52,125 bases of DNA, taken from assembly GCA_040880805.1 (NCBI GenBank), contig JBBDHW010000002.1:1-52125 (forward strand), given 5' to 3'. The notes under the pieces are model-generated. The model was not told the DNA's origin, did not search any database, and worked only from the letters and a program-made list of their open reading frames with translations. The number at the start of each line of letters is the position of its first letter. Position 1 is the stretch's first letter. The DNA is from Acidimicrobiia bacterium (lineage in GTDB: Bacteria > Actinomycetota > Acidimicrobiia > IMCC26256 > DASPTH01). This document shows positions 25,520 through 34,532 of the stretch, in pieces. Position numbers and translations under genes: made by a program.

Positions 25520-26689
25520 ATGAGCACGACCTTTGCGGGGCTCGGCCTCCCGGCCGACCTCGTCACCGCCCTCGCGCGTGAGGGTATCGACGAACCATTC
25601 CCGATTCAGTCGCTCACGATCACCGACGCCCTCGCGGGGCTCGACATCTGCGGCAAGGCCAAGACCGGCTCGGGCAAGACCCTGGCTTTCGGGCTGCCGC
25701 TCCTCTGCCGTATCGGCCAGGCCGGACCGGGTCACCCCCGTGCGCTCGTGCTCGTGCCGACTCGTGAGCTGGCCAACCAGGTAACCACCGCGCTGCGCGT
25801 GCTCGGAAAGGTGAGCGACCGCAAGGTCAAGGCCGTGTACGGCGGCGTGTCGATGGACCCACAGGTCGAGGCGTTGCGCAAGGGCGTCGACGTCGTCGTC
25901 GGCACGCCGGGCCGGCTGATCGACCTGATGGAGCGGGGCGAGCTCTCGGTCGGCGAAGTCGAGGTGCTCGTCATCGACGAGGCCGACCGGATGGCCGACA
26001 TGGGTTTCATGCCGCAAGTGCAGAAGATCCTCTACCGGATGCAGCAGCCGCATCAGACGATGCTCTTCTCCGCCACGCTCGACGGCGCGGTCAAGCGGCT
26101 CGTCGAGCGCTACATGGACGATCCCGTGCAGCACTCGGTCGCGGAGACCGAACCCACGGTCGAAGAGATGGAGCACCGGTTCCTCCTCGTCCACCAGATG
26201 GACAAGGTCAAGGTTCTCGCGTCGATCGCACGCGGCGTGGAACGCACGCTCGTCTTCGTGCGCACGAAGCGCGGCGCCGACCGGCTCGTGACCCAGCTCC
26301 AGCGCGAAGGTGTGCGCTCGCTGGCAATCCACGGCGACCTGCGCCAGGGGGCGCGCGAGCGGGCGCTGGCCGACTTCATCGCCGGCAAGGTTTCCGTGCT
26401 CGTCGCCACCGATGTTGCCGCGCGCGGCATTCATGTCGATGCGGTCGACGTGGTGGTGCACTACGACCCCGCCGAGGATCACAAGGCGTACCTCCACCGC
26501 TCGGGCCGCACGGCGCGCGCGGGGGAGAGCGGGGTCGCGGTCACGCTGCAACTCTGGAACCAGGAGAACGACACGCGGGTCGTCCAGCGTCGCCTCGGGC
26601 TCCAGATCCCGGTGGTGGAGGTCTTCTCCAACGACCCGCGCCTCGCTGATCTCGCGAACTGGGATCCCGCCGCCGTCCTGGCGTCCTGA
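25520..26689 (+). CDS. DEAD-box ATP-dependent RNA helicase
   Basis: A 389-residue helicase core without a long C-terminal tail. The motifs are complete: Q-motif region FPIQSLTI, motif I KTGSGKT, motif Ia [14 protein letters not shown], motif II DEAD in [13 protein letters not shown], motif III SAT, motif [16 protein letters not shown], motif [12 protein letters not shown] and motif [12 protein letters not shown]. It is a general RNA unwinding enzyme for ribosome assembly or mRNA turnover. ATG at 25520 is the only methionine start before the Q-motif. Hairpin copy 7 follows directly after the stop. Confidence 0.93.
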   Translation: MSTTFAGLGLPADLVTALAREGIDEPFPIQSLTITDALAGLDICGKAKTGSGKTLAFGLPLLCRIGQAGPGHPRALVLVPTRELANQVTTALRVLGKVSDRKVKAVYGGVSMDPQVEALRKGVDVVVGTPGRLIDLMERGELSVGEVEVLVIDEADRMADMGFMPQVQKILYRMQQPHQTMLFSATLDGAVKRLVERYMDDPVQHSVAETEPTVEEMEHRFLLVHQMDKVKVLASIARGVERTLVFVRTKRGADRLVTQLQREGVRSLAIHGDLRQGARERALADFIAGKVSVLVATDVAARGIHVDAVDVVVHYDPAEDHKAYLHRSGRTARAGESGVAVTLQLWNQENDTRVVQRRLGLQIPVVEVFSNDPRLADLANWDPAAVLAS

Positions 26690-26692
26690 TCA

Positions 26693-26741
26693 TTCGTCGC
26701 TCGCTGCGGCGCAGGGTACCTGCGCCGCGCACGCTCGCTCC
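26693..26741 (+). repeat. Family-1 hairpin repeat, copy 7
   Basis: The core GCGGCGCAGG, GTA, CCTGCGCCGC (26706-26728) is perfect. TTCGTCGCTCGCT lies on the left and CACGCTCGCTCC on the right. The additional CTCGCTCCGCTCGCT block at 26757-26771 matches the one beside copy 1. Confidence 0.83.
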
Positions 26742-26837
26742 TGGCGAGCGACTCGGCTCGCTCCGCTCGCTCGTCGCCGCGTCCGATTCGGCACAAAACG
26801 GGTGGGGAATCGTCGACCCGCGTGCCACGATGGGTGC

Positions 26838-28046
26838 ATGAGCCGAATCTCGCGTCGTGTCGCCGCCATCACCGAGTCCGCCACGCTCGCGGTCGACGCG
26901 AAGGCCAAGGCGCTCCAGGCAGCAGGCGAGGACGTGATCGGGTTCGGTGCCGGGGAGCCCGACTTCCCCACGCCCGCGCACATCGTGGACGCCGCGCTCG
27001 CTGCGTGTCGGCGTATCAGCGACCATCACTACACGCCCACGGGCGGTTTGCCGCAACTCCGTGCCGCGATCGCGGCCAAGACGCTGCGCGACTCGGGGTA
27101 TGTCGTCGAGCCGCAGCAGGTCGTCGTCACGAACGGCGGGAAGCACGCGGTGTACAACGCGTTCCAGACGCTCCTCGACCCCGGCGACGAAGTGTTGCTT
27201 CCGGCGCCCTACTGGACGACCTATCCGGAGTCGATCGCGCTCGCAGACGGCATTCCGGTGGTGTTGCCCACCACGGAAGCCACGGGGTTCCGTGTCGCCG
27301 TCGAGCAGCTCGACGCGGCATGGACGCCCCGCACCAAGGCGCTGCTGTTCGTTTCACCGAGCAACCCGACCGGCGCGGTATACCCACCCGAAGAAGTCGA
27401 TGCGATCGGTCGGTGGGCCGTCGAACGCGGTGTCTGGGTGATCACCGACGAGATCTACGAGCACCTCACGTACGGCAACCATCGATTCACGTCGATGCCG
27501 GTCCTCGTCCCCGAGCTCGCCGACACGTGCGTGGTGCTCAACGGCGTCGCCAAGACGTACGCGATGACCGGGTGGCGTGTCGGCTGGCTCATCGCGCCGC
27601 CCGACGTGAGCGTCGCCGCGGTGAACCTGCAGTCGCACCAGACATCGAATGTCGCCAACGTCTCGCAGCGCGCCGCGCTCGCGGCGGTGGGCGGCGACCT
27701 CGCGGCCGTGGCGGAGATGCGGGCCGCCTTCGAGCGGCGCGGCCGCGTCATGCACGAGATGCTCGTGGCGATTCCCGGCGTCACCTGCCTCGAACCGGAA
27801 GGTGCCTTCTACTGCTTCCCGTCGTTCGAAGGGGTGCTCGGGCGCGAGCTCGCGGGTGGCACGCCCACCTCCAGCCTCGAACTGTGTGAGCTCCTGCTCG
27901 ATGAGGCCAAGGTCGCGGTGGTGCCCGGAGAGGCGTTCGGTGCGCCGGGGTACGCCCGGCTCTCGTTCGCGTTGGGCGACGCCGCGCTGGTGGAGGGAGT
28001 CGAGCGCATCGCCAAGCTGCTCGGTGGGCGCAGCACCGACGTCTAG
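26838..28046 (+). CDS. Pyridoxal phosphate-dependent aminotransferase (aspartate aminotransferase type)
   Basis: A 402-residue class I aminotransferase of the bacterial aspartate aminotransferase Ib group. Visible features are [29 protein letters not shown], the Asn in [10 protein letters not shown], the Tyr in DEIYEHLTY, the PLP-binding Lys near residue 239 in [13 protein letters not shown], and the Arg near the C-terminus in YARLSFA. Substrate specificity is not settled by sequence. ATG at 26838 is six bases after a -10-like CACGAT. serA follows after ten bases. Confidence 0.88.
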   Translation: MSRISRRVAAITESATLAVDAKAKALQAAGEDVIGFGAGEPDFPTPAHIVDAALAACRRISDHHYTPTGGLPQLRAAIAAKTLRDSGYVVEPQQVVVTNGGKHAVYNAFQTLLDPGDEVLLPAPYWTTYPESIALADGIPVVLPTTEATGFRVAVEQLDAAWTPRTKALLFVSPSNPTGAVYPPEEVDAIGRWAVERGVWVITDEIYEHLTYGNHRFTSMPVLVPELADTCVVLNGVAKTYAMTGWRVGWLIAPPDVSVAAVNLQSHQTSNVANVSQRAALAAVGGDLAAVAEMRAAFERRGRVMHEMLVAIPGVTCLEPEGAFYCFPSFEGVLGRELAGGTPTSSLELCELLLDEAKVAVVPGEAFGAPGYARLSFALGDAALVEGVERIAKLLGGRSTDV

Positions 28047-28056
28047 TGTCGGTTTG

Positions 28057-29643
28057 ATGCAACGCGTTCTCGTTACCGAACGGCTCGCGGAGAGCGGGCT
28101 GGAAGCGATGTCGGCCGCAGGGCTGGAGGTCGACGTGCGGCTCGGGCTTTCGCCGAAGGAGGTGCTCGACGCGGTACGTGGGGCGTCGGCGCTGGTGATC
28201 CGCAGCGCCACGCAGGTGACGGCGGAGGTGCTCGAGGCCGGCGACGAGCTGATCGTGGTCGGCAGGGCCGGGATCGGTGTCGACAACATCGACATCGAAA
28301 CCGCCACCCGCCGCGGCGTCATGGTGGTGAACGCGCCGAACTCCATCGCCCTCGCGAACGCGGAACACACGATGGCGATGCTCCTCGCGATTGCCCGCAA
28401 CATCCCGCAGGCCAACCGCGATCTCCACCACGGTGAGTGGAACAAGGACAAGTGGGAGGGCGTCGAGCTGAACGGCAAGACGCTCGGCATCGTCGGGCTG
28501 GGTCGGATCGGCGTGCTCGTCGCCCAGCGCGCTCACGCGTTCGGCATGCAGATCATCGCCCGCGAGAACTACGTGAGCGAGGAGCGCGCCCGGCAGCTCG
28601 GGGTCACGCTGGTCGGCTCGCTGGAGGAGCTGTTCCGCCAAGCCGACTTCGTGACGGTGCTCGAACGCAAGACCCCCGAGACGATCGGGCTGATCTCGGG
28701 CGACGTCCTCCGTCACGCCAAGCCCACGTTGCGCATCATCAACACCGCCCGCGGCGGGCTCATCGACGAGAACGCGCTCACCGACGCGATCCGCGAGGGG
28801 AGAGTCGCCGGTGCCGCGCTCGACGTGTTCGAGACGGAACCACTCACCACCTCGCCGCTGTTCGAGCTCGACTCCGTGGTGGTCACACCCCACCTCGGCG
28901 CGTCGACGAGCGAGGCGCAGGACAAGGCGGGTCAGACCATTGCCGAGCAGGTCCTGCTTGCGCTGCGCGGAGAGTTCGTTCCGTTCGCGGTGAACCTCGC
29001 TGCGGCGGAAGCGAGCGCGACGGTGCAGCCGTTCATGCCGCTGGCGGAGCGGCTCGGAGGGCTGTTCACCGCGTTGGCCGGGGGGCTCGTCGACACCCTC
29101 GAGATCAGCTACGAGGGGGAGATCGCCGGGTACGACTGTCGCGTCCTGACGCTCGCGATCCTGAAGGGCGTGCTCGGCCCCGCCACCGACGAACCGGTGA
29201 CGTTCGTGAATGCGCCGCAACTCGCGTCTGAGCGCGGTCTGGTCGTGCGCGAGACGACTTCGTCGGAGGCACGCGACTACGTGAACCTCATCGAGCTCCG
29301 CGGGCACACCGCCAACCGGAGCACGCACGTCGCGGGCACGCTGTACGGCAAGCAGGACGCGCCGCGGATCGTCGCGATCGACGACCACATCGTCGACATC
29401 CCGCCGTCCAGTTACATGCTCGTGGTCCACAATGCCGACAAGCCCGGCATGATCGGCCGCGTTACGACGATCGTCGGCATCGACAACGGCATCAACATCG
29501 ACGAGCTCAAGGTGGGCCGCGGGCCTACGGGAGACGCGGCGTTGATGGTGCTCTCTACGTCCACGCCGGTGTCGGCAGAGGTCGTGGAACAGGTGCGGGC
29601 GCAGGACGGCGTCGTCGACGCGCAGGCGATCGAACTGACCTAG
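28057..29643 (+). CDS. serA: D-3-phosphoglycerate dehydrogenase
   Basis: A 528-residue long-form enzyme for the first step of serine synthesis. The substrate and NAD domains show VGRAGIGVDNID, GLGRIG, NTARGG with the catalytic Arg, FETEP with the Glu, and VTPHLGAST with the His. The intervening (ASB) domain (residues ~315-450) and the C-terminal ACT domain (YMLVVHNADKPGMIGRV) mark the actinobacterial type that is feedback-inhibited by serine. The strand after the Rossmann motif reads IIARENYVS where IAYDPYVS is common, so the acidic residue is Glu. TAGTGT lies seven bases upstream of the ATG. Confidence 0.94.
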   Translation: MQRVLVTERLAESGLEAMSAAGLEVDVRLGLSPKEVLDAVRGASALVIRSATQVTAEVLEAGDELIVVGRAGIGVDNIDIETATRRGVMVVNAPNSIALANAEHTMAMLLAIARNIPQANRDLHHGEWNKDKWEGVELNGKTLGIVGLGRIGVLVAQRAHAFGMQIIARENYVSEERARQLGVTLVGSLEELFRQADFVTVLERKTPETIGLISGDVLRHAKPTLRIINTARGGLIDENALTDAIREGRVAGAALDVFETEPLTTSPLFELDSVVVTPHLGASTSEAQDKAGQTIAEQVLLALRGEFVPFAVNLAAAEASATVQPFMPLAERLGGLFTALAGGLVDTLEISYEGEIAGYDCRVLTLAILKGVLGPATDEPVTFVNAPQLASERGLVVRETTSSEARDYVNLIELRGHTANRSTHVAGTLYGKQDAPRIVAIDDHIVDIPPSSYMLVVHNADKPGMIGRVTTIVGIDNGINIDELKVGRGPTGDAALMVLSTSTPVSAEVVEQVRAQDGVVDAQAIELT

Positions 29644-29648
29644 CGACG

Positions 29649-30020
29649 TCAGCGCTTGGCGGGGCGCAGGCCGTCGATCTCCGCGGCTTCCGGGGAGATG
29701 TAGCAACGATCGGCGTTCGTGCGGTCGTAGTTCGCTCCGCCCGGCACGTGGAAGATCCCGCTCGCCAGCTTCGCCTTCACGGGATGCGAGGCCGGGCACG
29801 TACCGCCGTCAGCCTCGACCCACGAAGTATCCGGTTTCGGGGGCTCGTTGCTCGGAGTGGGAACCGCGTTGTGCGGTTGCGGCGGGTACGGGAAGGGCTG
29901 GGGGTCCCACGTGACGCCGGTGTCGATCTTGCGGCGCTCGTAGGCGCGCCACACGGCATAGCCGGCGGCGCTGAGCGCGCCGAGACCGAGCAGACGCTTG
30001 AGGAAGGTCTTCATCGCCAT
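29649..30020 (-). CDS. Small membrane-anchored protein with sunset domain
   Basis: A 123-residue protein with one N-terminal membrane helix (LLGLGALSAAGYAVW, residues ~10-25), a proline-rich linker (DPQPFPYPPQPHN) and a C-terminal module, CPASHPVKAKLASGIFHVPG then YDRTNADRCYISPEAAEIDG. That pattern matches the so-called sunset domain seen in small actinobacterial surface proteins; the function is unknown. ATG at 30020 has a GGGAGA ribosome site. It is convergent with serA. Confidence 0.78.
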   Translation of the reverse strand: MAMKTFLKRLLGLGALSAAGYAVWRAYERRKIDTGVTWDPQPFPYPPQPHNAVPTPSNEPPKPDTSWVEADGGTCPASHPVKAKLASGIFHVPGGANYDRTNADRCYISPEAAEIDGLRPAKR

Positions 30021-30047
30021 GATTCTCCCACGTGATCGCCGAATGAG

Positions 30048-30083
30048 TTGACTCGACGCGCTCGCGCCTGGCAGACTGACTAT
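30048..30083 (+). promoter_or_regulatory. Candidate leuA promoter
   Basis: TTGACT (30048-30053) matches the -35 consensus well, and CAGACT (30072-30077) at an 18-base spacing is a weak -10. Transcription would then begin a few bases before the leader peptide ATG at 30087. Confidence 0.45.
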
Positions 30084-30086
30084 TCC

Positions 30087-30128
30087 ATGACGAAAGAACT
30101 GCGCACCCAGAGCCTGCTCCTTATCTAG
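30087..30128 (+). CDS. leuA leader peptide (attenuator)
   Basis: A 13-codon open frame, MTKELRTQSLLLI then TAG. It contains three consecutive leucine codons of three kinds (CTG, CTC, CTT) followed by ATC, plus an earlier CTG. It lies just ahead of two hairpins, the second followed by TTTT, and the leuA coding region. This is the layout of leucine attenuation described for actinobacterial leuA genes: ribosome stalling at the leucine codons when leucyl-tRNA is scarce would favour read-through. Confidence 0.75.
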   Translation: MTKELRTQSLLLI

Positions 30129-30130
30129 CT

Positions 30131-30190
30131 GCGAGCACCCCCCAGTGCTCGCGGACGCCTCCTCGTGCCTTTTGGGCCGGGGAGGCTTTT
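30131..30190 (+). terminator. leuA attenuator hairpins with terminator
   Basis: Hairpin 1 is GCGAGCAC (30131-30138) paired with GTGCTCGC (30145-30152). The terminator hairpin is GCCTCC (30157-30162) with GGAGGC (30181-30186), containing an inner GCC/GGC pairing, followed by TTTTCG. A competing pair, CCTCGTG (30161-30167) with CACGAGG (30204-30210), would cover the leuA ribosome site GAGGAAG, so translation may be controlled as well; that part is inference. Confidence 0.7.
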
Positions 30191-30223
30191 CGTTGCCCGA
30201 GAACACGAGGAAGCGAGCGTCTC

Positions 30224-31771
30224 ATGCCCGAGCATGTGAAGATCTTCGATACGACCCTGCGAGACGGCGAGCAGTCGCCGGGGATCTCCCTCGACGTGGG
30301 GGAGAAGCTCGAGATCGCAGAGCAGCTCGCCCGACTCGGGGCCGACGTGATCGAGGCCGGCTTCCCGATCGCGAGCCAGGGTGACTTCGAGGCGGTCGAG
30401 GCCATCGCCAAGGCCGTGCAGGCCACCACGATCGCGGGTCTCTCGCGCACCGCTTTCCAAGACGTCGACCGGGCCTGGGAGGCCGTGCGCCACGCGGAGA
30501 AGCCCCGTATCCACATCTTCATCGCGACGTCGGCGATCCACATGAAGAAGAAGCTCCGAATGACCGAGGACCAGGTGAAGAAGGAGACGGCGGCGGCGGT
30601 CGGGCGCGCCTCCGGCTACTGCAAGGACGTCGAGTTCTCACCCGAGGACGGCAGTCGCTCCGACGCCGACTTTCTCGTCGAGGTGTGCCAGCTCGCTGTC
30701 GACAACGGCGCGACCACCCTGAACATCCCTGACACCGTCGGATACGGCGTACCCGAGGAGTACGCCGAGCTCATCCGCTACGTGATCGAGCGCGTCCGCG
30801 GCGAGTTCATTGTGTCGACGCATTGCCACAATGATCTCGGCCTCGCGGTCGCGAACTCGTTGGCGGGCGTCGCAGCCGGTGCGCGCCAGGTTGAGTGTGC
30901 GATCAACGGCCTTGGCGAGCGCGCCGGCAACGCCGCGCTCGAGGAAGTCGTGATGGCGTTGCGCACGCGCAGTGACTACTTCGGCAACGTCGAGACGACC
31001 GTCTGTACCGAAGAGCTGGCGCGTACGTCGCGCCTCGTCGCGCGGCTCACCGGATACCCAGTGCAGTACAACAAGGCGATCATCGGCCGCAACGCGTTCG
31101 CGCACGAAGCCGGTATCCATCAGCACGGCGTGCTCGAGGATCGCGAGACCTACGAGATCATCGACGCGTCCACGGTCGGGCAGGAGGCGGCGCAGATCGT
31201 GCTCGGCAAGCACTCGGGCCGTCACGCGTTCACGGACACGCTCGAGAAGATCGGTCTGCACGTACAGGGCGACGCGCTGAACCAGGCCTTCGTGCGGTTC
31301 AAGGAGCTAGCCGACCGCAAGGTGCAGATTACGGAGGCCGACCTCGAGGCGATCGTCGCCGAGGAGCTCGGACTGGGCGTCGTGCACCGGTACACCATCG
31401 TGAGTCTCGAGTTGCGCGGCGGGACTGTCGCCACGCCGAGCGCGACCGTCGTGCTCACCGATGGTAGCGAAAAGATCGAGAGCGAGGGTTCGGGCAACGG
31501 GATGATCGACGCCGCCATCGACGCCATCTCACGCGCAACCGGCATCTCGGGGACAGTGCTCGATTTCAAGGTGTCGTCGGTCACCGGCGGCGGGGATGCG
31601 CTCGGCGACGTGGTGATACAGCTCGAGACCGACGGGATCAAGGCCTCCGGCCGTGGTGTCGCCACCGATGTTGTCGAGGCCTCGGCGCGCGCCTACCTCA
31701 GCGCGGTCAACAAGATCGTGCGGTTGCGCGAGCGGCCGGACCGTCGCCAGGTCGAAGAGGTGGGACCCTGA
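30224..31771 (+). CDS. leuA: 2-isopropylmalate synthase
   Basis: A 515-residue enzyme that condenses acetyl-CoA with 2-oxoisovalerate, the first committed step of leucine synthesis. The catalytic barrel shows [35 protein letters not shown] and [18 protein letters not shown] supplies further active-site residues. The C-terminal LeuA regulatory domain (residues ~385-505), which binds leucine for feedback inhibition, is complete. A GAGGAAG ribosome site lies ~10 bases before ATG. Expression is probably controlled by the leader peptide and attenuator upstream. leuC and leuD lie 5-7 kb downstream on the other strand; leuB is not in the window. Confidence 0.95.
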   Translation: MPEHVKIFDTTLRDGEQSPGISLDVGEKLEIAEQLARLGADVIEAGFPIASQGDFEAVEAIAKAVQATTIAGLSRTAFQDVDRAWEAVRHAEKPRIHIFIATSAIHMKKKLRMTEDQVKKETAAAVGRASGYCKDVEFSPEDGSRSDADFLVEVCQLAVDNGATTLNIPDTVGYGVPEEYAELIRYVIERVRGEFIVSTHCHNDLGLAVANSLAGVAAGARQVECAINGLGERAGNAALEEVVMALRTRSDYFGNVETTVCTEELARTSRLVARLTGYPVQYNKAIIGRNAFAHEAGIHQHGVLEDRETYEIIDASTVGQEAAQIVLGKHSGRHAFTDTLEKIGLHVQGDALNQAFVRFKELADRKVQITEADLEAIVAEELGLGVVHRYTIVSLELRGGTVATPSATVVLTDGSEKIESEGSGNGMIDAAIDAISRATGISGTVLDFKVSSVTGGGDALGDVVIQLETDGIKASGRGVATDVVEASARAYLSAVNKIVRLRERPDRRQVEEVGP

Positions 31772-31848
31772 CCGACGAGCCGGCGATCGTCGGCCAGGCC
31801 CGCCGGCGAGCGACCGAGCTCGGCTTCGACCTGTCGAGTGAGCCCGGC

Positions 31849-32337
31849 GTGGGCGCGCTGCTGGCGGCACTCGCCGCCGCCGCGCCGTCGGATGCACGGG
31901 TCTGCGAGCTCGGAACCGGCGCGGGCGTCGGACTCGCGTGGATCGTGCACGGGCTCGGTGAGCGCGCTGATGCCTTGGTGTACACGGTGGACACGAACCA
32001 GGAGATGCTCGCGACGGTCGCGACGGCAGGGTGGCCCGGGTACGTCGAATTCGTCTGCGACGACGGGGCGCACGCAGTACAGGAATTCGCCCCCCTCGAC
32101 CTCGTGTTCGCCGACGCGCCTGGAGGCAAACTCGACGGGCTCGACGCCACGATCGCCGCGCTCGCGCCCGGTGGCGTGCTCGTCGTCGACGACATGGATC
32201 CGTCGCTGCACGCCGACGACGGCTACCTGGAACCGCTCGCCGCGGTGCGCGAGCGGCTCTTGGGCGATCCGGCGCTCGTTGCCGCCGAGCTCGACTTCGC
32301 GAGCGGTGTGATCGTGGCGACCAAGCGGCCCGCGTGA
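31849..32337 (+). CDS. O-methyltransferase-like SAM-dependent methyltransferase
   Basis: A Rossmann-fold methyltransferase with the SAM-binding motif VCELGTGAGVG, the acidic strand end VYTVDTN, and LDLVFADAPGGK plus GVLVVDDM typical of the class I O-methyltransferase_3/YrrM-like group. From the GTG at 31849 it has 162 residues, which lacks the usual N-terminal helix. The frame is open upstream to a CTG at 31768 ([20 protein letters not shown]), and that extension looks like the family N-terminus and overlaps the leuA stop as CTGA. The true start may therefore be CTG 31768. The substrate is unknown. Confidence 0.8.
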   Translation: MGALLAALAAAAPSDARVCELGTGAGVGLAWIVHGLGERADALVYTVDTNQEMLATVATAGWPGYVEFVCDDGAHAVQEFAPLDLVFADAPGGKLDGLDATIAALAPGGVLVVDDMDPSLHADDGYLEPLAAVRERLLGDPALVAAELDFASGVIVATKRPA

Positions 32338-32359
32338 GCAACTGCCCGGTGATCGACTG

Positions 32360-33142
32360 ATGGCCCGTGAACAGCGGCTCGTGTTCGGCGAGGTCGCAGA
32401 GCAGTACGACCGCGCTCGTCCGACCTATCCCGCTTCGCTGGTCGACGACGTCGTCGCCTACGCAGGGCTCCAGGATGGTGATCGACTGCTCGAGGTGGGC
32501 TGTGGGACGGGCAAGGCCACCGTGCTGTTCTCGGCGCGGGGCTTCCGCGTAGTGGCGTTGGAGCCTGACCCCGGCATGGCCGCCGTCGCGCGCCGGAACT
32601 GCGTCACGTTACCGGTGACGGTCGAGACCACGTCCTTCGAGAGCTGGACCGAACCAGGCCGGACGTTTCGCGCGCTCCTCGCCGCGCAGTCGTGGCACTG
32701 GATGCGCGCGGACGTGCGGCTGCCCAAGGCCCACGCGCTGCTCGACCCGGGTGGGGCGATTGCGTTGTTCTGGAACCAACCCGACTGGCCCGACTCGCCG
32801 CTACACCAGGCCATCGACGCCGTATACGGTCGGGTCGCTCCCGGTTTCGGCGACCGCACGCCGGGGAAGTCACCGCTGCTCGATGCCCGTGGACTCGGCA
32901 TCGACGAGCTCGCGTCGTCACCGCTCTTCGGCGACGTCACTGCTGTCGACCGCGCTTGGGATGCCGCCTACGACGCTCGTACGTATGTCGAGCTGCTCGA
33001 CACGCAATCCGGTCACCGGATGCTCCCGACCGAGGTGCGCGCCCGGCTGTACGACGGGATCCGCGACACGATCGAGGCTTCTGGCGGGACCATGACGGTC
33101 CGGTACGTCACGGATCTCTACCTCGCGCGCCGCGCCGGCTGA
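32360..33142 (+). CDS. Class I SAM-dependent methyltransferase
   Basis: A 260-residue methyltransferase. The N-terminus FGEVAEQYDRARPTYP is typical of a common actinobacterial family, followed by motif I LLEVGCGTGKAT, the acidic VALEPDPGM and post-motif AQSWHWM. There is no membrane or export signal. The substrate is unknown. The stop overlaps the next start by one base (TGATG), and all three genes from 31768 to 33552 appear to be one transcription unit. Confidence 0.87.
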   Translation: MAREQRLVFGEVAEQYDRARPTYPASLVDDVVAYAGLQDGDRLLEVGCGTGKATVLFSARGFRVVALEPDPGMAAVARRNCVTLPVTVETTSFESWTEPGRTFRALLAAQSWHWMRADVRLPKAHALLDPGGAIALFWNQPDWPDSPLHQAIDAVYGRVAPGFGDRTPGKSPLLDARGLGIDELASSPLFGDVTAVDRAWDAAYDARTYVELLDTQSGHRMLPTEVRARLYDGIRDTIEASGGTMTVRYVTDLYLARRAG

Positions 33143-33552
33143 TGGACGCCGACGAGATGCGTCGGCGGTTCGCGTCGGCGTCCCTCGCTCGACTGGGCTC
33201 GGTGCGACCCGACGGCCGTCCGCACTTGGTGCCCATCTGCTTCACCCTCGACGGCGACACGATCGTCTCTGCAGTCGACGACAAGCCGAAGCGCACGATG
33301 CAGCTGCGACGTCTCGACAACGTGCGCGCGTATCCGGCCGTCAGCCTGCTGGTCGACCACTACGACGACGACTGGACGCAGCTCTGGTGGGTCCGCGTCG
33401 ACGGGACCGCGAGGGTGCTCGAGGCGGGCACCGCGCGCGCGCGCGCGATCGACCTGCTTGCCGCGAAGTACGCGCAGTACCGCGCCCTTCGTCCGGAGGG
33501 CCCGGTGCTCGAGATCGCGGTCGAGGCGTGGCGGGGCTGGTCGGCGAGGTGA
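33142..33552 (+). CDS. PPOX-class F420-dependent oxidoreductase (TIGR03668-like)
   Basis: A 136-residue split beta-barrel flavin/deazaflavin-binding protein. LARLGSVRPDGRPHLVPICF is the characteristic N-terminal strand pair, and DDKPKRTMQLRRLDNVRAYP the cofactor-binding loop of the TIGR03668 type. It should use coenzyme F420 or a related cofactor to reduce an unknown substrate. ATG at 33142 overlaps the preceding stop. A short GC-alternating tract falls in the second half but keeps the frame. Confidence 0.88.
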   Translation: MDADEMRRRFASASLARLGSVRPDGRPHLVPICFTLDGDTIVSAVDDKPKRTMQLRRLDNVRAYPAVSLLVDHYDDDWTQLWWVRVDGTARVLEAGTARARAIDLLAAKYAQYRALRPEGPVLEIAVEAWRGWSAR

Positions 33553-33604
33553 CTACGGAATCAGAGCGGCGGACCCGCGCACGCGGCCGGTAGCGTCTCG
33601 CCTC

Positions 33605-34531
33605 GTGCCACCGCTGATCGAGGGCAAGGGTCTGACCAAGCGCTTCGACGACTTCGTCGCGGTCGACGCCGTCGACTTCGCGGTGGAGGAAGGGGAGTGT
33701 TTCGGGTTCCTCGGGCCGAACGGGGCCGGGAAGACGTCGACGATGCGCATGATCGGGTGCGTCTCACCCGTGACTGACGGCGAACTGCGGGTGTTCGGGC
33801 TCGATCCGAGCGTTGATGGGTCGAAGATCCGGGCGCGGCTCGGTGTGGTGCCCCAGGAGGACAGCCTCGACACCGAGCTCACCGTGTTCGACAACCTCCT
33901 CATCTATGGGCGCTACTTCGACCTGCCGCGTGCGGTGATCCGCGAGCGGACCGAGGAGCTGCTCGCCTTCATGCAGCTGTCGGACCGGCGCGGCGACCGT
34001 GTCGATCCGTTGTCCGGTGGCATGAAGCGCCGGCTCACGATCGCGCGGGCGTTGGTGAACCAGCCGGAGCTACTGCTCCTCGACGAGCCGACGACGGGTC
34101 TCGACCCGCAGGCGCGCCATCTGCTGTGGGAGCGTTTCTACCAACTGAAGCGGCAGGGCGTCACCACCGTGCTCACGACGCACTACATGGAAGAGGCCGA
34201 GCAGCTCTGCGACCGGCTCGTGATCATGGACGGCGGTCGCATCGTCGCCGAGGGCTCACCGCGCGAGCTCGTCGCGCGTTACTCGACGCGAGAGGTGGTG
34301 GAGCTGCGCTTTCTCGACCGCGACGCGCGCGACAAGGTGCTCCCGCGCATCACCGCCGCGGGGCACCGCGTGGAGGCGCTTCCGGATCGTGTGCTCGTCT
34401 ACACCGATGACGGTGATGCAATCTCCGAGCTGGTCGCGTCCGACGGCGTGCATCCCGACTCGATGTACGCGCGGCGCGGCACGCTCGAAGACGTCTTCTT
34501 GATCCTCACCGGCCGGACGCTCGAGGACTGA
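33605..34531 (+). CDS. ABC transporter ATP-binding protein (ABC-2/DrrA type)
   Basis: A 308-residue ATPase for an ABC-2 exporter. Walker A is GPNGAGKT, the Q-loop is in VVPQEDSLD, the signature is LSGGMKRRL, Walker B with catalytic Glu is LLLLDEPTTGLD, and the switch His lies in TTHYMEEAEQLC. The C-terminal ~80 residues are the DrrA-type extension ending in LEDVFLILTGRTLED. The GTG at 33605 lies eight bases after TAGCGT. It forms an operon with two permease genes; the cargo could be a lipid, polysaccharide or drug. Confidence 0.93.
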   Translation: MPPLIEGKGLTKRFDDFVAVDAVDFAVEEGECFGFLGPNGAGKTSTMRMIGCVSPVTDGELRVFGLDPSVDGSKIRARLGVVPQEDSLDTELTVFDNLLIYGRYFDLPRAVIRERTEELLAFMQLSDRRGDRVDPLSGGMKRRLTIARALVNQPELLLLDEPTTGLDPQARHLLWERFYQLKRQGVTTVLTTHYMEEAEQLCDRLVIMDGGRIVAEGSPRELVARYSTREVVELRFLDRDARDKVLPRITAAGHRVEALPDRVLVYTDDGDAISELVASDGVHPDSMYARRGTLEDVFLILTGRTLED

Positions 34532-34532
34532 C

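Noticed and set aside
33424-33446. GC-alternating tract as a special DNA structure
   Set aside because: It falls inside a normal coding region, encodes TARARA-type residues in frame and is short; chance at this GC content.
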